Shown here: positions 1 through 11,790 of the stretch, in pieces | Position numbering within the stretch: the first letter of the stretch is position 1 | How the letters are laid out: each line of letters starts with the position of its first letter | Assembly (NCBI RefSeq): GCF_000764305.2 | Contig: NW_025937347.1 | Span: 62,001-126,000, forward strand | Direction: 5' to 3' | From: Hyalella azteca | Taxonomy: Eukaryota; Arthropoda; Malacostraca; Amphipoda; Hyalellidae | DNA: 64,000 nt | Position numbers and translations under genes: made by a program | The notes under the pieces: model-generated | Database searches by the model: none | The model's input: only the letters and a program-made list of their open reading frames with translations | Told to the model about the DNA's origin: nothing

Positions 1-162
1 AATTTTGGACGCTGGCAGCCTGATCTCGTTACCCGGATTTCTGGAGCATCAAATTATTTTCCACAACTTCATTTGATGTCGAGGTGTTTCCTCGCACACT
101 GGCAACCGAAATTTAGGTTCGTTGAGTTGGACCAGCTGGAAACGAATGATTTAGACGGCTAA
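1..162 (+). CDS. possible 3'-terminal exon, truncated by the window edge
   Basis: Frame 1 is open from the first base to a TAA at 160-162 (53 codons). The predicted peptide ends in an acidic tail (VELDQLETNDLDG) and has four Trp/Tyr residues, so it looks more protein-like than most open frames here, and its base composition is closer to balanced than the flanks. No splice acceptor can be seen because the window starts inside it. I do not recognise the family. An open frame of this length is not rare by chance in DNA of this composition, so the call is weak. Confidence 0.2.
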   Translation, partial: NFGRWQPDLVTRISGASNYFPQLHLMSRCFLAHWQPKFRFVELDQLETNDLDG

Positions 163-2277
163 GTGGAGTGTGCCACACTCCCTACAATGAACAAACTTCT
201 TTCATATCGCCATTAGCTTTAGATTGCTGCTGGTACGACTGCAGCAAATTGGTCCAGGACAACGATAACTGCAACAAATTCAGTAGTATTAAGATGAGGA
301 TAATCAAGAAGCATACTTTCTCTTCTTTTGTCACTGCCATTGAGGCGGCATTCAGTCGAACTCTTGCTGGATGAAATTTCGGTTCTTCTATCGGGGGCTT
401 GGTTTTGGGATGATTGAAGTGACGAAAGCGTTGACCGAGTTCAAGTTTTCAAAAACTAAAGCACTTTTGGAACTATATTCCACCTTCGGCCTTCTTTCAC
501 AGAAATAATTTTCAAACGCAAGAACTGCAAATTTTCTCTTTTAACCGTCACGACGCCAGATGAGCTAAGTTCGATCGTATTCAAGCTACCGCAGCAATTT
601 GGTATGTCATGTAAATCTGTAACCTCCTTTTGAAGGGAACTCGAATTTAAGATTACTTGTTGTTCTGAAAATTTAAACTTGGTTCCTTTTTATCATTGAG
701 GTTTCCTAGATACGGCAATTTTATTTTAATTTTTTTTGCAGGCTAGAAATGAAAACGCAACCAAAACGGAGTCCCAAACAAGGAGAGGCAAATTGGTTTC
801 TTGTGTTTGGCACTGTAATAAAATTAAGATATGTGATGTTGTATTGTTGAAAGCGCAGTCTCATTTGTTCACTTTATTTATTTATGCAAACTTACGCTCC
901 TATTGCGAATCATCTGTACTTTGCATATTTTATATTATGTATTATATAGTTATAAATTATATTAATATATTTATAGTTATTTTATATAATGTGAATCTCA
1001 ACGGTTTAGACCAAAGCTAAATGACGGATTTTTGATAAATCCACGAATGTGCAATCATAGAATTTAAAATTTTTATTTTCAGAAATAATTTGGATATGAT
1101 CGGAAAGCACACAAATAGTTCCGTAAATGCGCACGAATGTAACAAATAATTTATTTTATTGATCGAGCTATAGAGGAGCTATAGGGTTGCAGTTAATCCA
1201 TTAGGAAGATGTGCTTCTATCAATATTAATCGAATACTAGCTCGTTTATAATCTAAATAGATCACAAATAGCAGAGTGTAAACTTTTGGTGACCATTATT
1301 AAGCGTGAATGAGTCGTACGTTCGTAACGTATTCAAGTTAGGACGGTCATCAAAACTTACGCTAATTATTTCATCATATTTAAAAACTAAAACGTCAAAG
1401 AAGCTATTGAAAAAAACTATTTGATTCAAAATTAGTCGGAAAAAAATGAATGTTTATTAACATTGAAGACTAATTAGTGATTACATTAAGATTATTTCCT
1501 GTTTTAGCTAAATTCTGGCTGCTACGTAGCTATGCAACTTGGAAAACGTTCATAAAAGTCACCATTAACGACAATTGTTACAGCCGATCAATAGATTATT
1601 CAAGGAACGTTCAATTCAACTATGCGCTCCAGTAAAGCGAGGTTGGATCATAAGTAGACTCATTTTCGCGAGTATAAGAACCATCATTACGCATCGCTAA
1701 GGAAGTGAGAGGCCGTCGTAGGAGCGGTTTTCTTCTTACGCCAGTTTTTCGGGGCGTTTCAGGTCTGGAGTGTGGACGCTTATCGGTCAGTCGCGTTTCA
1801 GGTCTCCTTGGTCTGTTTCAATCCATGGCAGGTTGAGGGAGCGGGCTAACAGGTGTAAAAGTTAGATTTTTTCAATTAATAGTGATTCTGAAAATGATGT
1901 TGGGCGAATCTCCCAGATTTGCTTAAGTCGAAATAACGGTCGAATGTTAAAGTTTTACTTGACTTGTATATTCATTCTAGATTACACAGGTGTTTAAACG
2001 TGCATCAAAATATCAGTTATTATCAACAATAATTAATCGATCCTTCTAATTTCAAACTAAGACTCTCGAACTCGTTGCTTTGTCATTATTACTTAATAAT
2101 GGGAAACAAAATTTTCTATTGCGGCATAAACGCACTATTTCCCATCAATATAACTAAGATTGATCTCACTTGAGGGACATAAACTAAAAGTTTGCTCGTT
2201 AGAAAATGCCTGTCAACATTCTGCATCTTCGAAAACATAGAATAATTAAAAAAATACGCATGTGTTGTTTTGTGCAG
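163..2277. other. non-coding AT-rich stretch, nothing recognised
   Basis: Short open frames only, none with convincing splice sites or family resemblance. A more GC-rich patch at about 1620-1860 has no long open frame and no recognisable repeat boundary. Confidence 0.4.
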
Positions 2278-2422
2278 AAAATTTGAGTTACATTTGGTCC
2301 ATCAGCGTTTTTTGGACACGGAAGTTCCATCTCAGTTATCCTGGCGCATCCTGTATCTACCGTGCAGGCCAGCACGAATACCAGTCGAGGATTTAAGAAT
2401 AGCTCCCAGCGACGCTTGCTAA
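2278..2422 (+). CDS. candidate terminal exon, unknown protein
   Basis: A good 3' splice site (TGTTGTTTTGTGCAG, ending 2277) is followed by one base that would complete a split codon and then 47 open codons to a TAA at 2420-2422. The peptide begins KFELHLVHQRFLDTEVPSQL and ends RIAPSDAC; its mixed composition is unlike the Lys/Asn/Ile-rich chance frames around it. I do not recognise it, and no upstream exon was found. Both the length and one acceptor could be coincidence. Confidence 0.25.
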
Positions 2423-2973
2423 TTCAGGACCAATGGTAGATTTGTATCGTTGCCTATAGAGCCTTGAGCTCTGCATTAATATTATAGGATGATATCAATA
2501 ATCATACTTGATGAACAGCCAGCCTTCATAAGCCGGCCAAGAAGAAGTCAACATTTAAATGATCTATATTGCTGTCGACCTTGAGCGGCTTGTATATATA
2601 CCTATCACTCGATCTGCCTAGATTTTTATTTAGGTATGGAGGTGACGTCGGAGCCACCAAGACTATAAATATAAATCTTCCATAGGTCTCACAAGCTATG
2701 TTCCACCACTCAATTTATTCATGAGCTGCCCAGCATTGACATGACAGGTGGATGTGTCCAGCTCCGCCATGACAGCTAGACGTGCTTGGTTATTATGGTA
2801 GTAATATTGAGGCGACGCTCGCTGACCACTATAAAGAGGCACGGAGAAATGTTCCATGTCTTCTTTGATCTTTAACTTGATTTATTATGATTTAGATTTA
2901 TTAACGATGCAGACCTTGGATATTTCGACTGATTTCATTGTGTAGTGATTTCCTATTGCAAAATATTGCGCAC
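2423..2973. other. non-coding stretch, nothing recognised
   Basis: Mixed composition, no open frame of note, no array. Confidence 0.4.
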
Positions 2974-3109
2974 GTTCACAGTGAGTGACAGAGAGCGCAT
3001 TTTCTCGTCGACGAAAACGTGAAGTCACTTACAGACGGACGGACAGACAGACGGACATCACGAGCACAATAGCGCCTTTTTTCCATAAATGAGAAAATGC
3101 GCTAAAAAT
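2974..3109 (+). mobile_element. (GTCY)n non-autonomous element, copy 1
   Basis: Copy 1 of a seven-copy family. It shows in order CAGTGAGTGACAGAGA, the subterminal repeat GCGCATTTTCTC, TCGACGAAAACGTGAAGTCA, a short (RGAC)n tract, GAGCACAATAGCGC, and the inverse repeat GAGAAAATGCGC followed by TAAAAA. The CACTGCAGTGAG palindrome at the left end is damaged here (TTCACAGTGAG). Paired subterminal inverted repeats around a GTCY microsatellite resemble Helentron-associated (HINE/DINE-1) elements and the pearl-type elements of marine invertebrates. That family assignment is inference. Confidence 0.75.
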
Positions 3110-5100
3110 GCAATTTTTAAGGAAGCATATGTAAAAGCACGTAACCATTGATACTCGTATCTTTCATTAATTGAAGTCAAAACGTGTGATCGTTATACTA
3201 TTTCGCAATACTGCGCATGCAGACATAGTAGAAACGAGTCAAATTTTTATTTATGTTTATCGGAGAATAGTTTATATTTTGAGTTAGCGAGAAAAATTAT
3301 TCAATCATTGAAAGTCAATCAATTCCACTTTTGACGAGCTCAAATCCAGTCGGAATTCTCTGCAGAGTGACGTCATAGGACGATAAGGAATTACTAGAAT
3401 GATGTTATACGCATAGTTTCATCATCCTACAATAATGATATTTAATAATTATACAGGTGGGGAAGAATTTATACGCGGGAAAATTCAATTACTGTGAGGT
3501 TTACTTTGATAGATTTTCAATGATACATATGATTCAAAATTCAGGTTAATGGGTTTCAAGTTTTCTTCCTTGAAATACATTTCTAATCATAAAAATACTA
3601 ACAACTATAAAAGTTTTCATCTCGTTATAGCAGGAGTACAGCGGAACAAAGTAATTTTGTGATAATACACATAATATTCGATTATTACTGTTCATGTAAT
3701 CATTTAAGGGAAATTCGCCATAATTTGATAGGAAGATTGAAAATTAAATAGTTGAAAAATTTGGTACAAAGTACCATTAAAGCAACACTAAAAAATGTCC
3801 TAATATTTAGTAAGGGATTGGAAATGGGTCATGAGGCTAATAGTAAACATTGACTTTATACTAACATTTTGAGGTTAGTTGTGAATTAATTTGTTTTATT
3901 ATTAGTTAGCTACAAAGACGGGTTAGAGGAATTGATGGAAATTTGAATACGAGAGAGCCTACCCCAGGAAATTAATAGATTTTATTATAAAAATTTCAGA
4001 ACTAATTTTACGTGAAACTCGTTATATTCACTTTCAATGGATGCGTTAATTCAATTCTTGATGAAGCGCTGGAGTGTTTGTGCGTAAGTGTGCTAGAGAT
4101 CCTTCTGAAATTCATACACTCGATGCGCCTGTCAGTATAAAGTGAATAAATTAACAGGCTTGTCCTGCTAATATGTACCTGATGGCTTCTCGAGGTAGCG
4201 CTAAGTTGAGAGCTGTTTTTTGTAGAATTCATGTATAATTTTTGCATTATTTGTTCCATTCATGATGCGAACGCGTCTTTGAAGAGTGAGCCTGAACGAT
4301 AGTTCAGTTTGCGTCACGTTATAAATTTCGATCGGAGTTAATCTACCGGAATACACGATTGAGCTGAATCTCTTTTAAAGTTATAGTAATAGTCATGCTA
4401 TTAAAATATAATAGCCACAATATAATTATAATTTTTACCAAAGTGTTGGAACGCTGCGTTGAAAGTCCCTCATATTTGCTGTCCCCAATATGTTTGATTG
4501 TAGTCATATTTGTTGGTCAGCTGCTTTCTCTCTTTTGACGCCGACAATAGGAGGAGTAATTTATTACATGAATAATTTTTGAGTTGTCATGAAATTCCTT
4601 TTGAGGATTCTTACTAAAAGTAAGCTAGCATCTAGGGTTATTTGCCCGTAGCTTTGCTCCTTGGTATGCTGCTGCCTCACTCTCCCTTATCATTTACTTT
4701 AGAAAATACAGAACTTAAGGCATGCTAAAATTCTTATATAACTTCCTACATCCTGTACAGGATCTATGGTAATACTTATTGCTAGAGTATTTTTAATAGA
4801 GTATATTTTGATCCGTTTCAGAATTGCATTTTGTAGTGCAGGTTACTTGCTGCGCAAAACTGGTATCGTTTTAACACGGAAAATTATATGCATAGTTTAT
4901 TCGTTGAACTCGATAACATTCCTGCCTTATTATTTGGTGCTATATTAAGAAATAAGAAAGTGTTCTCCAATTCCTGTCAAGATCATCTACGTGAATTTGA
5001 AAATTAAGTTCCAATTTTCTTCAGTCGCGGAAAATTTTCTACAGAATGTATTATTTTGCATGCGCGCTCATCTCACAGAACAATTTACGTTCCTGCATGA
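3110..5100. other. non-coding AT-rich stretch, nothing recognised
   Basis: Open frames in this stretch (for example 4008-4259 minus) have no splice context or family resemblance. No tandem array was seen. Confidence 0.4.
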
Positions 5101-5140
5101 ACATGTACGGCTTAACATGTACGGCGCACATGTACGGCCT
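5101..5140. repeat. short direct repeat ACATGTACGGC x3
   Basis: Three copies of ACATGTACGGC spaced 14-15 bp apart, immediately before the 45-bp minisatellite. It includes the palindrome ACATGT. Confidence 0.7.
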
Positions 5141-5218
5141 ACGTGTGCGCTTACATGTTGGGCCGCAGGACTTTTAAGCATGATGATTTTTGACGCGTTG
5201 GCAGGCACGTATTGCGTT

Positions 5219-5465
5219 CACACGCACCGTCTCAAGTCTTGAACCGTGTTCGAACCTGCTGAACACACGCACCGTCTCAAGTCTTGAACCGTGCCCGAAC
5301 CTACTGAACACACGCACCGCCTCAAGTCTTGAACCGTGTTCGAACCTACTGAACACACGCACCGTCTCAAGTCTTGAACCGTGTTCGAACCTACTGAACA
5401 CACGCACCGTCTCAAGTCTTGAACCGTGTTCGTGCTGAACATACGTTCACACGCACCGTCTCAAA
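5219..5465. repeat. 45-bp minisatellite, about 5.4 copies
   Basis: The unit starts CACACGCACCGTCTCAAGTC and repeats at 5219, 5264, 5309, 5354 and 5399. The fifth unit is shortened and followed by a sixth partial unit. Copies differ at a few positions only. Because 45 is a multiple of three and the unit lacks stops in several frames, it creates overlapping open frames on both strands; these are not genes. Confidence 0.95.
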
Positions 5466-7261
5466 GCACAAAGAGGTTGCCGTTCGGCTAGTCCATCTCA
5501 CCGTAGCACTCTTACTTGAATGCAAATATATTACGCGACACTCAAGACTGTCCTGCCCATGAATCCATCCAGCCTCGGTGTTCTTCACTTGAGTTTGTTG
5601 AACACTGAATTGATGTGAAAGTCTAAGACCTTCTGCGTACATTAATTGCAGTTTAGGTTCCATATATTTAGTCATCGGGCATCGGGTCGAGGACTGAAAA
5701 CAAGCAAAACGCTGAGCAGAATACTTGATTCGGTTTGACAGAGTCACCAGACAGTCTGGCGTAAAAAGACATCATGAATAAAGCCGTGAGTTATTCAACT
5801 TCCTTTAGAAGAGGTTGTTTGTCGAGTTGGGTTAGCATAAAAATTAAAAATTATTTGACTATGAAAATTCATGTTTGTGCACATAAAAATATCACAAGAT
5901 CGAGGAAGGAATCTTCGAAAAAATCTTACTTTATGTAATTATTCTTAATCCGAATTTCACTGCTTTTTGGCCTATTCGAACAGAATGAAAAAGATTGAAT
6001 GAAAAATAAAAGAAACTGCCTACTTTCGCTATAAACTCATCAGAAAACATTTTGAACGTACAAGTGATCGCGTCTTCTTGTTAGCGGAGGAACACGTGAT
6101 GAAGCTCTGAAAAAATTCTCCATTTTAACATCGGTGAAAAGTGATACGATGATTTTTTAAAATTTAGCTTAGTTTCGACGAGCAGATCTGGCAATCTCGG
6201 TAAAAAATTTGCATTATTATCCACGCTTAGCGTGAAATGCACAAGCAGCCTTTCAATTAATTCCAACATTCTTGAGTGATTGCCTTATGGAGAATAAACA
6301 TTTGAATTTATCACTTATAAATATCAATCGGGCAGCGGCAAGACACAAGCGTATTTCTCTTACAGAATCATTGAGTTCGAGTTTTATGTTTAGTAATTTG
6401 AATGATGAATACTTTAGTTCGGTAAAATCCAGTTGTTTATGAACTTTCTTATCCGGCTTTAAGTATATGCCCCTAAATATGTGCGAAGATAAATTTTTAC
6501 TTAAGAACACTAATGGGAAGTTTATAAAAAGACCTTATTCAAATTCAACGTTTCGGCCATCGCTAAACTTGCGATGGTAGTAGTGGTGAATGGACTGAAT
6601 TCTAAAATCTTTTGAGGTGCACAGGAAATGAAGATGCATGTCCACTGACTTCATTAGATACAACAAAAACTCTAACAATGACCAAAACGAATGCCAGATG
6701 ACCGGTGTAAACATGTAAGGTTTCTGTTAGACAAACACAGGCTGAGGGACTCAGATGCCGGCATTGGAGCCGGCGTATCGGCGGCTGAACGGCTGTTGGT
6801 CGGCCATCGGTTAGCCTGAACTTTTCTTCAATAGTTAGTCTTACTTGTCGTTTGGTCTCTTCCGATTCCAGGAAGATCGTATTGAGTGAGAGCAATGAAG
6901 TTCTTGTGTAGTTTTAGGTTTATAACATTTTATTCGCAGACAGAAATCATCTCAGAGATTAATTGCAATTCGGGATAATAATTCATCTCATTTGGAGATC
7001 GCTTGAATAACTCTGATCCAATAGTGCAATATGAGCTTATTACCAAACATTGTATGGCTTTGAGGTTTATCTGAATGAAATCATGTCTAAAATTTCAACA
7101 TTTCACTCGAGTGAACTCTCTTCATCTGCAGCATGAGGGTTATTTGAATATTGAATAGAAGTAGTGCCAGTTCAGCAAAATTAATTAGGAATTAATCATA
7201 TTCTTGAGCGAGGACAAATTCAACCATATGTTTATATATGGTCCTGCAGTGCAAAGACTAA
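5466..7261. other. non-coding stretch with unsupported open frames
   Basis: Open frames on the minus strand at 5412-5747 and 6602-6895 are the longest here. Neither has a recognisable family or splice context. The segment at about 5470-5750 is somewhat GC-richer than its flanks and could be an old repeat. Confidence 0.35.
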
Positions 7262-7326
7262 CCTATCATATATATAACCTGATATATAACGTGATATATA
7301 ACCTATCATACATAACCTGATATATC
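7262..7326. repeat. short imperfect tandem repeat
   Basis: Four imperfect copies of a unit like AACCTGATATAT / AACCTATCATAT. Confidence 0.6.
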
Positions 7327-8221
7327 AACCGTCGTCAATTATTTTATAACCCCTGGGCTTATAGTCAACGCCCGTGTTGTAATATAGTCCTGATTTCTAT
7401 ATGAATAAAGTTCATAATAAGATGACTATCTGATGTTACATGGTCTGGCTTCACTACCTATACCGTATCAGTCTCAATGTACCCGTCGAGCTGACGCGTT
7501 CTAACTACCGCCGTAATGTGATGTAAGTTTTCTACCACGTACATGCTGACTTTGAATCTGCCGTTTAATTGTTTGTTGTTGTTGTTATGTTTGTTATGTT
7601 GATTAGTATTTAATGTCGGTTACTCTCTTTTCAGGTAACCAGACATTTGTTTGAGTAAAGCTTGAATTGCCAAGTATTACTTATTTCACAACAGCCCGTC
7701 GACAGAATTAAGGTCTATCTTTTGAATGTCCTAACCAAATGAAAGCAATGCAACAAGGGATCCAATAATTGTGTTATTTCTTATCGCTTACTTCAAATGC
7801 CGGATAAGTTTCATGCCCATCGCCATGCAAGATGCGGTGCCAAAATAACTTTAACCTTCACCGCGACTGTCATTATGTCCTATATGACTTCAGGATCATT
7901 ATCAGTTATCGTTAAGTGTAAGTGTCGAGTTTCGTATCTTTCGTATTCATACGAGGCAAATGGTAAGCCTAGCATGAACTCTGGACCTGGCATGCAATTA
8001 GGGCGATGATGGTCGGGTTACTCGAGTGAGTATCTAAATTGGGCGACGCATATCGGCGGGCAATATTGAACAAAGCGAGTTATGTCTTCATCGGTGTACA
8101 GTGAAGCCGTCCGGCCGCTTTCTCCGCGGCTTGGTAATGGAGCGGCGATAAGCGAGAGCGAACCGCCTAGACGGACGTCTTCAGGGGGAGGGGAAATTCA
8201 GGCTCGGGAGGGGGATTTTTT
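7327..8221. other. mostly non-coding; GC-rich leader before the satellite
   Basis: Nothing is recognised up to about 8080. At 8082 an ATG opens a GC-rich frame beginning MSSSVYSEAVRPLSPRLGNG that runs straight into the 24/25-bp array. It could be a 5' exon interrupted by the repeat, but no splice donor or family match supports this. Confidence 0.3.
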
Positions 8222-8910
8222 CGACTCGGGTTGGGGACGACAATCCCGACTCGGGTTGGGGACGACAATCCCGACTCGGGTTGGGGACAACAATCCCGAC
8301 TCGGGTTGGGACAACAATCCCGACTCGGGTTGGGACGACAATTCCGACTCGGGTTGGGGACGACAATCCCGACTCGGGTTGGGACGACAATCCCGACTCG
8401 GGTTGGGACGACAATCCCGATTCGGGTTGGGGACGGCAATCCCGACTCGCGCTAGGGACGACAATCCCGACTCGGGTTGGGGACGAAAATCCCGACTTGG
8501 GTTGGGACGACAATCCCGATTCGGGTTGGGGACGGCAATCCCGACTCGCGCTAGGGACGACAATCCCGACTCGGGTTGGGACGACAATCCCGACTCGGGT
8601 TGCGACGACAATCCCGACTCGGGTTGGGACGACAATCCCGACTCGGGTTGGGACGACAATCCCGACTCGGGTTGGGACGACAATCCCGTCTCGGGTTGGG
8701 GACGAAAATCCCGACTTGGGTTGGGACGACAATCCCGACTCGGGTTGGGACGACAATCCTGATTCGGGTTGGGACGACAATCCCGACTCGGGTTGGGGAC
8801 GAAAATCCCGACTCGGGTTGGGACGACAATCCCGACTCGGGTTGGGGACGAAAATCCCGACTCGGGTTGGGACGACAATCCCGACTCGGGTTGGGGATGA
8901 TAATCCTGAC
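8222..8910. repeat. 24/25-bp minisatellite, about 28 copies
   Basis: The unit is GACTCGGGTT + GGG(G)ACGACAATCCC, varying between 24 and 25 bp by one G. Variant units (GACGAAAATCCC, TCGCGCTAGGGACG, GACGGCAATCCC) recur in blocks. A block of several units (about 8420-8480 and about 8515-8575) is repeated, which suggests unequal exchange. The array gives open frames on both strands (up to 265 codons) that are artefacts of a stop-free unit. Confidence 0.97.
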
Positions 8911-9480
8911 TCGGGGTAGGGGTCTAAATTCCTACTCAGAAGAAGGGGATAAAATAAAAACTCGGAAGAGGGTACCAAATTCAGACTCAGGAGGGGCGAC
9001 TAAATTGCGACTAGGGAAAGGGTGAAATAAAATCCGATCCGATAAAGAGGACAAAATTCCGACTCGGGGAAGGGAACTATATTCTGCCTCAGTATGAGGG
9101 ACTAAATATTCTCTCTGGAGAGGGACAAAATGCTGAATTGGGCAAGGGACTAAATTCCGACTCGTTTGGAGACCCAAATCCGACTCAGAGAAGGGACTAA
9201 ATTACGACTCGTGAGGAAGCAAATTCTAACTCGGGTGGGGATTCTTAATGCATACTTGTTAGTGGGCCTAATTCAGATTTGGGAGACTTGGGAGTGGATG
9301 CTACATTTAGACTCGGGGTGAATGTATAAATTCCGACTCGGAATTGGCTAATAAATTCGGAATCGGGATGGAGGAATTAATGGAGTGGGAAAAAATGTTA
9401 AATCAGGTACGGGACTAAAGTCCAATTCGTTTAGAGACTAAATTCTGACTCGGGATGAGGTAATAAATTCCACCTACGCG
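8911..9480. repeat. decayed continuation of the 24/25-bp array
   Basis: Scattered remnants such as GACTCGGGG, CCGACTCGG and TAAATTCCGACTCG recur every 25-35 bp and become less recognisable toward 9480. This is best read as the old, diverged edge of the satellite at 8222-8910. Confidence 0.8.
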
Positions 9481-9840
9481 GAGGAATAGCACTACTCGGT
9501 ACAGAATGAAAATATTAATTTAAAACTGTACATATCACGTATTATTAACAGAATTATTTAAATGCTTAACATTTACCATATATTAAATTCTTCCCATTTT
9601 AATTGTTCATGGCTTTCATTAGCCATACTCTCGAAAAATTGATTTCAAAATAGACTTTTTACCTTAGATAATTCATTTAACAATCAAAACTTTGCATGCA
9701 CTTAAATTATCAATGAAAAATATACGATTCGAATATCTTGAGCATCAATTCTTACAGCGCGCCTAGCTTCGGTCTAACGGATCATCTAGTACTTCAAACT
9801 ACGTAGGGTCATTTGAAATTGCCGAGGGCGGCCAAAAAAT
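9481..9840. other. AT-rich spacer, nothing recognised
   Basis: No open frame or repeat of note. Confidence 0.4.
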
Positions 9841-9862
9841 GGTCACCGCTCCAGCGGTGACC
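9841..9862. repeat. perfect hairpin, 10-bp stem
   Basis: GGTCACCGCT and AGCGGTGACC are separated by CC. It directly abuts a second palindrome. Confidence 0.85.
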
Positions 9863-9896
9863 AAATTTTTTTCGATCATTTATGATCGAAAAAAAT
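9863..9896. repeat. second palindrome, AT-rich
   Basis: AATTTTTTTCGATCAT is followed by TATGATCGAAAAAAATT, forming a near-perfect long stem. TCGATCATAAATGA right after it repeats part of the arm once more. Confidence 0.8.
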
Positions 9897-11073
9897 TCGA
9901 TCATAAATGAAGCAGTTTGTCCGCCAAATCTATGTCCCATGTCCTCCAAAGTGCTTTAGATTTCATCCGTCTACAAGCGCCTAACGAAGCCGAGACGCGG
10001 ACATCAACATGGCATGTGGATATAGCTGCTGTGCTCGAAAAATTTAAATTCATGGGTGCTGGTGAATGTTTTTTCTTCTGGAAAGTTTCTCTTTGATTTT
10101 CAGTGGTGACGTGTCATTTGATCTACACCCAAACTTCTACACGTCCGACCAGTGAATTTGCCATAGCATGACGACTCTGAGAAGAACTTGAACTCTCGCC
10201 TCCTCGAGGTCACTTCTGTGGTGGTTTGCGACACCGCGATGGAGACCGAGAAATTCCTCTTATGAGCCAGGAGACGAATATTATTGGAAATTAGGTGCAA
10301 AAAAGGTTCAAAGTCAAGTTGCAACCATGGTAAACGATCATATATTTGGGAAATTACTGTTTGTGCATCCAACAATTCTTCTATCCTAACGAAGGATCAT
10401 TATGACGGTTTCCTTACCGAAAAATAATATATCTCCATCTATTGGAAATTGTTTGCGCTATTGGTTAAAATTTTTTCTGTTTTCTATGATGAATGTATAA
10501 TAACGAAAAAACTAAAATAAAAAATCACAACGAGGAAAGATATCTTAAGCTTCAGTAATGTTCGCTATAGCAGATTTTTGGTGTGCTTCTGCGTAATTTT
10601 TTAAAATTTTGCTTATTATTAGAAAGAGGCAGCTTCTTGATGCCAATAAAGATGCCTGATGTCCTTTTGATAAGCTCATTGAAATACAAGTAATTAAACT
10701 TTTAAGTATTTGCATAATGTGCAATGGGCAGGTTACGCCGATGAGATGTAATGAATTTCCTGCAATAATTGCAGCTGCACTTGATTCAATCTGGATTGAG
10801 AATTTCAATATCTAAAGTTATCTTCGTGGCTGGATATTTTTACCCAAATGGTGCGGGAGCTTGCTATGATACACTCATTTCTTGATACAAGAAACAGCCG
10901 CAAGTTTGGAACTACAAATCAAGCAGTTTTCAATCAGATTTTACGGTGAGTGTCCAAGGCAGTAAATGAATGACTGCAAATTTTTAAGGCGACACTAGAC
11001 ACTTTTGAACAGATTTGCCTCCCTTATATGCCTTTTAAATTCAAGTCAAATTGGAGTTATAAAAAAATGTAAT
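9897..11073. other. no supported gene; two unsupported minus-strand frames
   Basis: Minus-strand frames of 91 codons (10100-10375) and 87 codons (10545-10808) are open. They show no motif I recognise and no clear splice sites. The first has the more protein-like composition (DRLPWLQLDFEPFLHL). Confidence 0.3.
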
Positions 11074-11250
11074 CAGGACTCACTGCAGTGAGTAACAGAA
11101 GCGCGTTTTCTCGTCAACGAAAATGTGAAGTCACGGATTGACAGACGGACAGACGAACGGACAGACAGACGGACAGACAGACGGACAGACGGACGGACAT
11201 GACGAGCACAATAGGACATTTTTTCATAAATGAGAAAATGCGCTAAAAAT
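11074..11250 (+). mobile_element. (GTCY)n non-autonomous element, copy 2
   Basis: The left end has the intact palindrome CACTGCAGTGAG, then a diverged GCGCGTTTTCTC arm, CGAAAATGTGAAGTCACGG, a long (RGAC)n tract, and the right arm GAGAAAATGCGCTAAAAA. It is the longest core of the seven copies and lies immediately next to the candidate minus-strand frame at 11266-11466. Confidence 0.85.
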
Positions 11251-11265
11251 GGTTTTAATTTTTCG

Positions 11266-11466
11266 TTATTTTTTCGCTTCCTCCATTGTAGAGTCGGCGT
11301 CGTTTGAAGTAGTTTGAGAGTTGAATGTTGTAGGGACATCGCTGGCTGTTGTCGGGTTGCGTGCGCCAGCTGAGATAAGGGCCGCGCAGTCTCGTTGATA
11401 CCGCGCCCGCACAGGACGATCACTAAATACTGCCTCGTCTGCGCTGCCCGGAAACGTCTGAGACAT
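11266..11466 (-). CDS. possible coding remnant, unknown
   Basis: A minus-strand frame of 66 codons starts at an ATG (MSQTFPGSADEAVFSDRPVR) and ends just before copy 2 of the (GTCY)n element. Its GC content is clearly above the surroundings, and its Ala/Thr/Ser/Asp-rich composition is unlike the chance frames nearby. It could be the N-terminus of a gene or of a mobile-element protein cut short by the insertion. No family is recognised. Confidence 0.25.
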   Translation of the reverse strand: MSQTFPGSADEAVFSDRPVRARYQRDCAALISAGARNPTTASDVPTTFNSQTTSNDADSTMEEAKK

Positions 11467-11493
11467 CTTGGCTTAAATCCGGCTGGCTTGGCT

Positions 11494-11790
11494 CAAGACG
11501 TCTTCAAGCTTGGTAGATGCCTTGTTGTTGATATCTTCGACTTTTTGTTGAATTCTGATGGATTGTTGATTAATTAAAATAATTAATGTCAGAAGATAAT
11601 TGTTGCCACATAATGGCTAATTTATATGCAATGGTTTGTACAAGACATCTTCAAGCTTGGTAGATGCCTTGTTGTTGATATCTTCGACCTCTCGTTGAAT
11701 TCTGATGGAAGGTTGAATTTATATAGGAATTAATGTCAGAAAATAATCGTTGTCACAAAATGGCTAATTTATATGCGATGGTTTATAGCC
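11494..11790. repeat. tandem duplication, period 147 bp
   Basis: The segment starting CAAGACGTCTTCAAGCTTGG at 11494 recurs at 11641 with a few substitutions and a small difference around 11570/11715. Both copies contain GATATCTTCGAC and TAATTTATATGC. This is a two-copy duplication of a non-coding segment. Confidence 0.9.

Noticed and set aside
5174..5442. Overlapping 70-80 codon frames on both strands
   Set aside because: Artefacts of the 45-bp minisatellite.
8082..9025. Open frames of up to 265 codons on both strands
   Set aside because: All are products of the stop-free 24/25-bp minisatellite; several frames are open at once on both strands.
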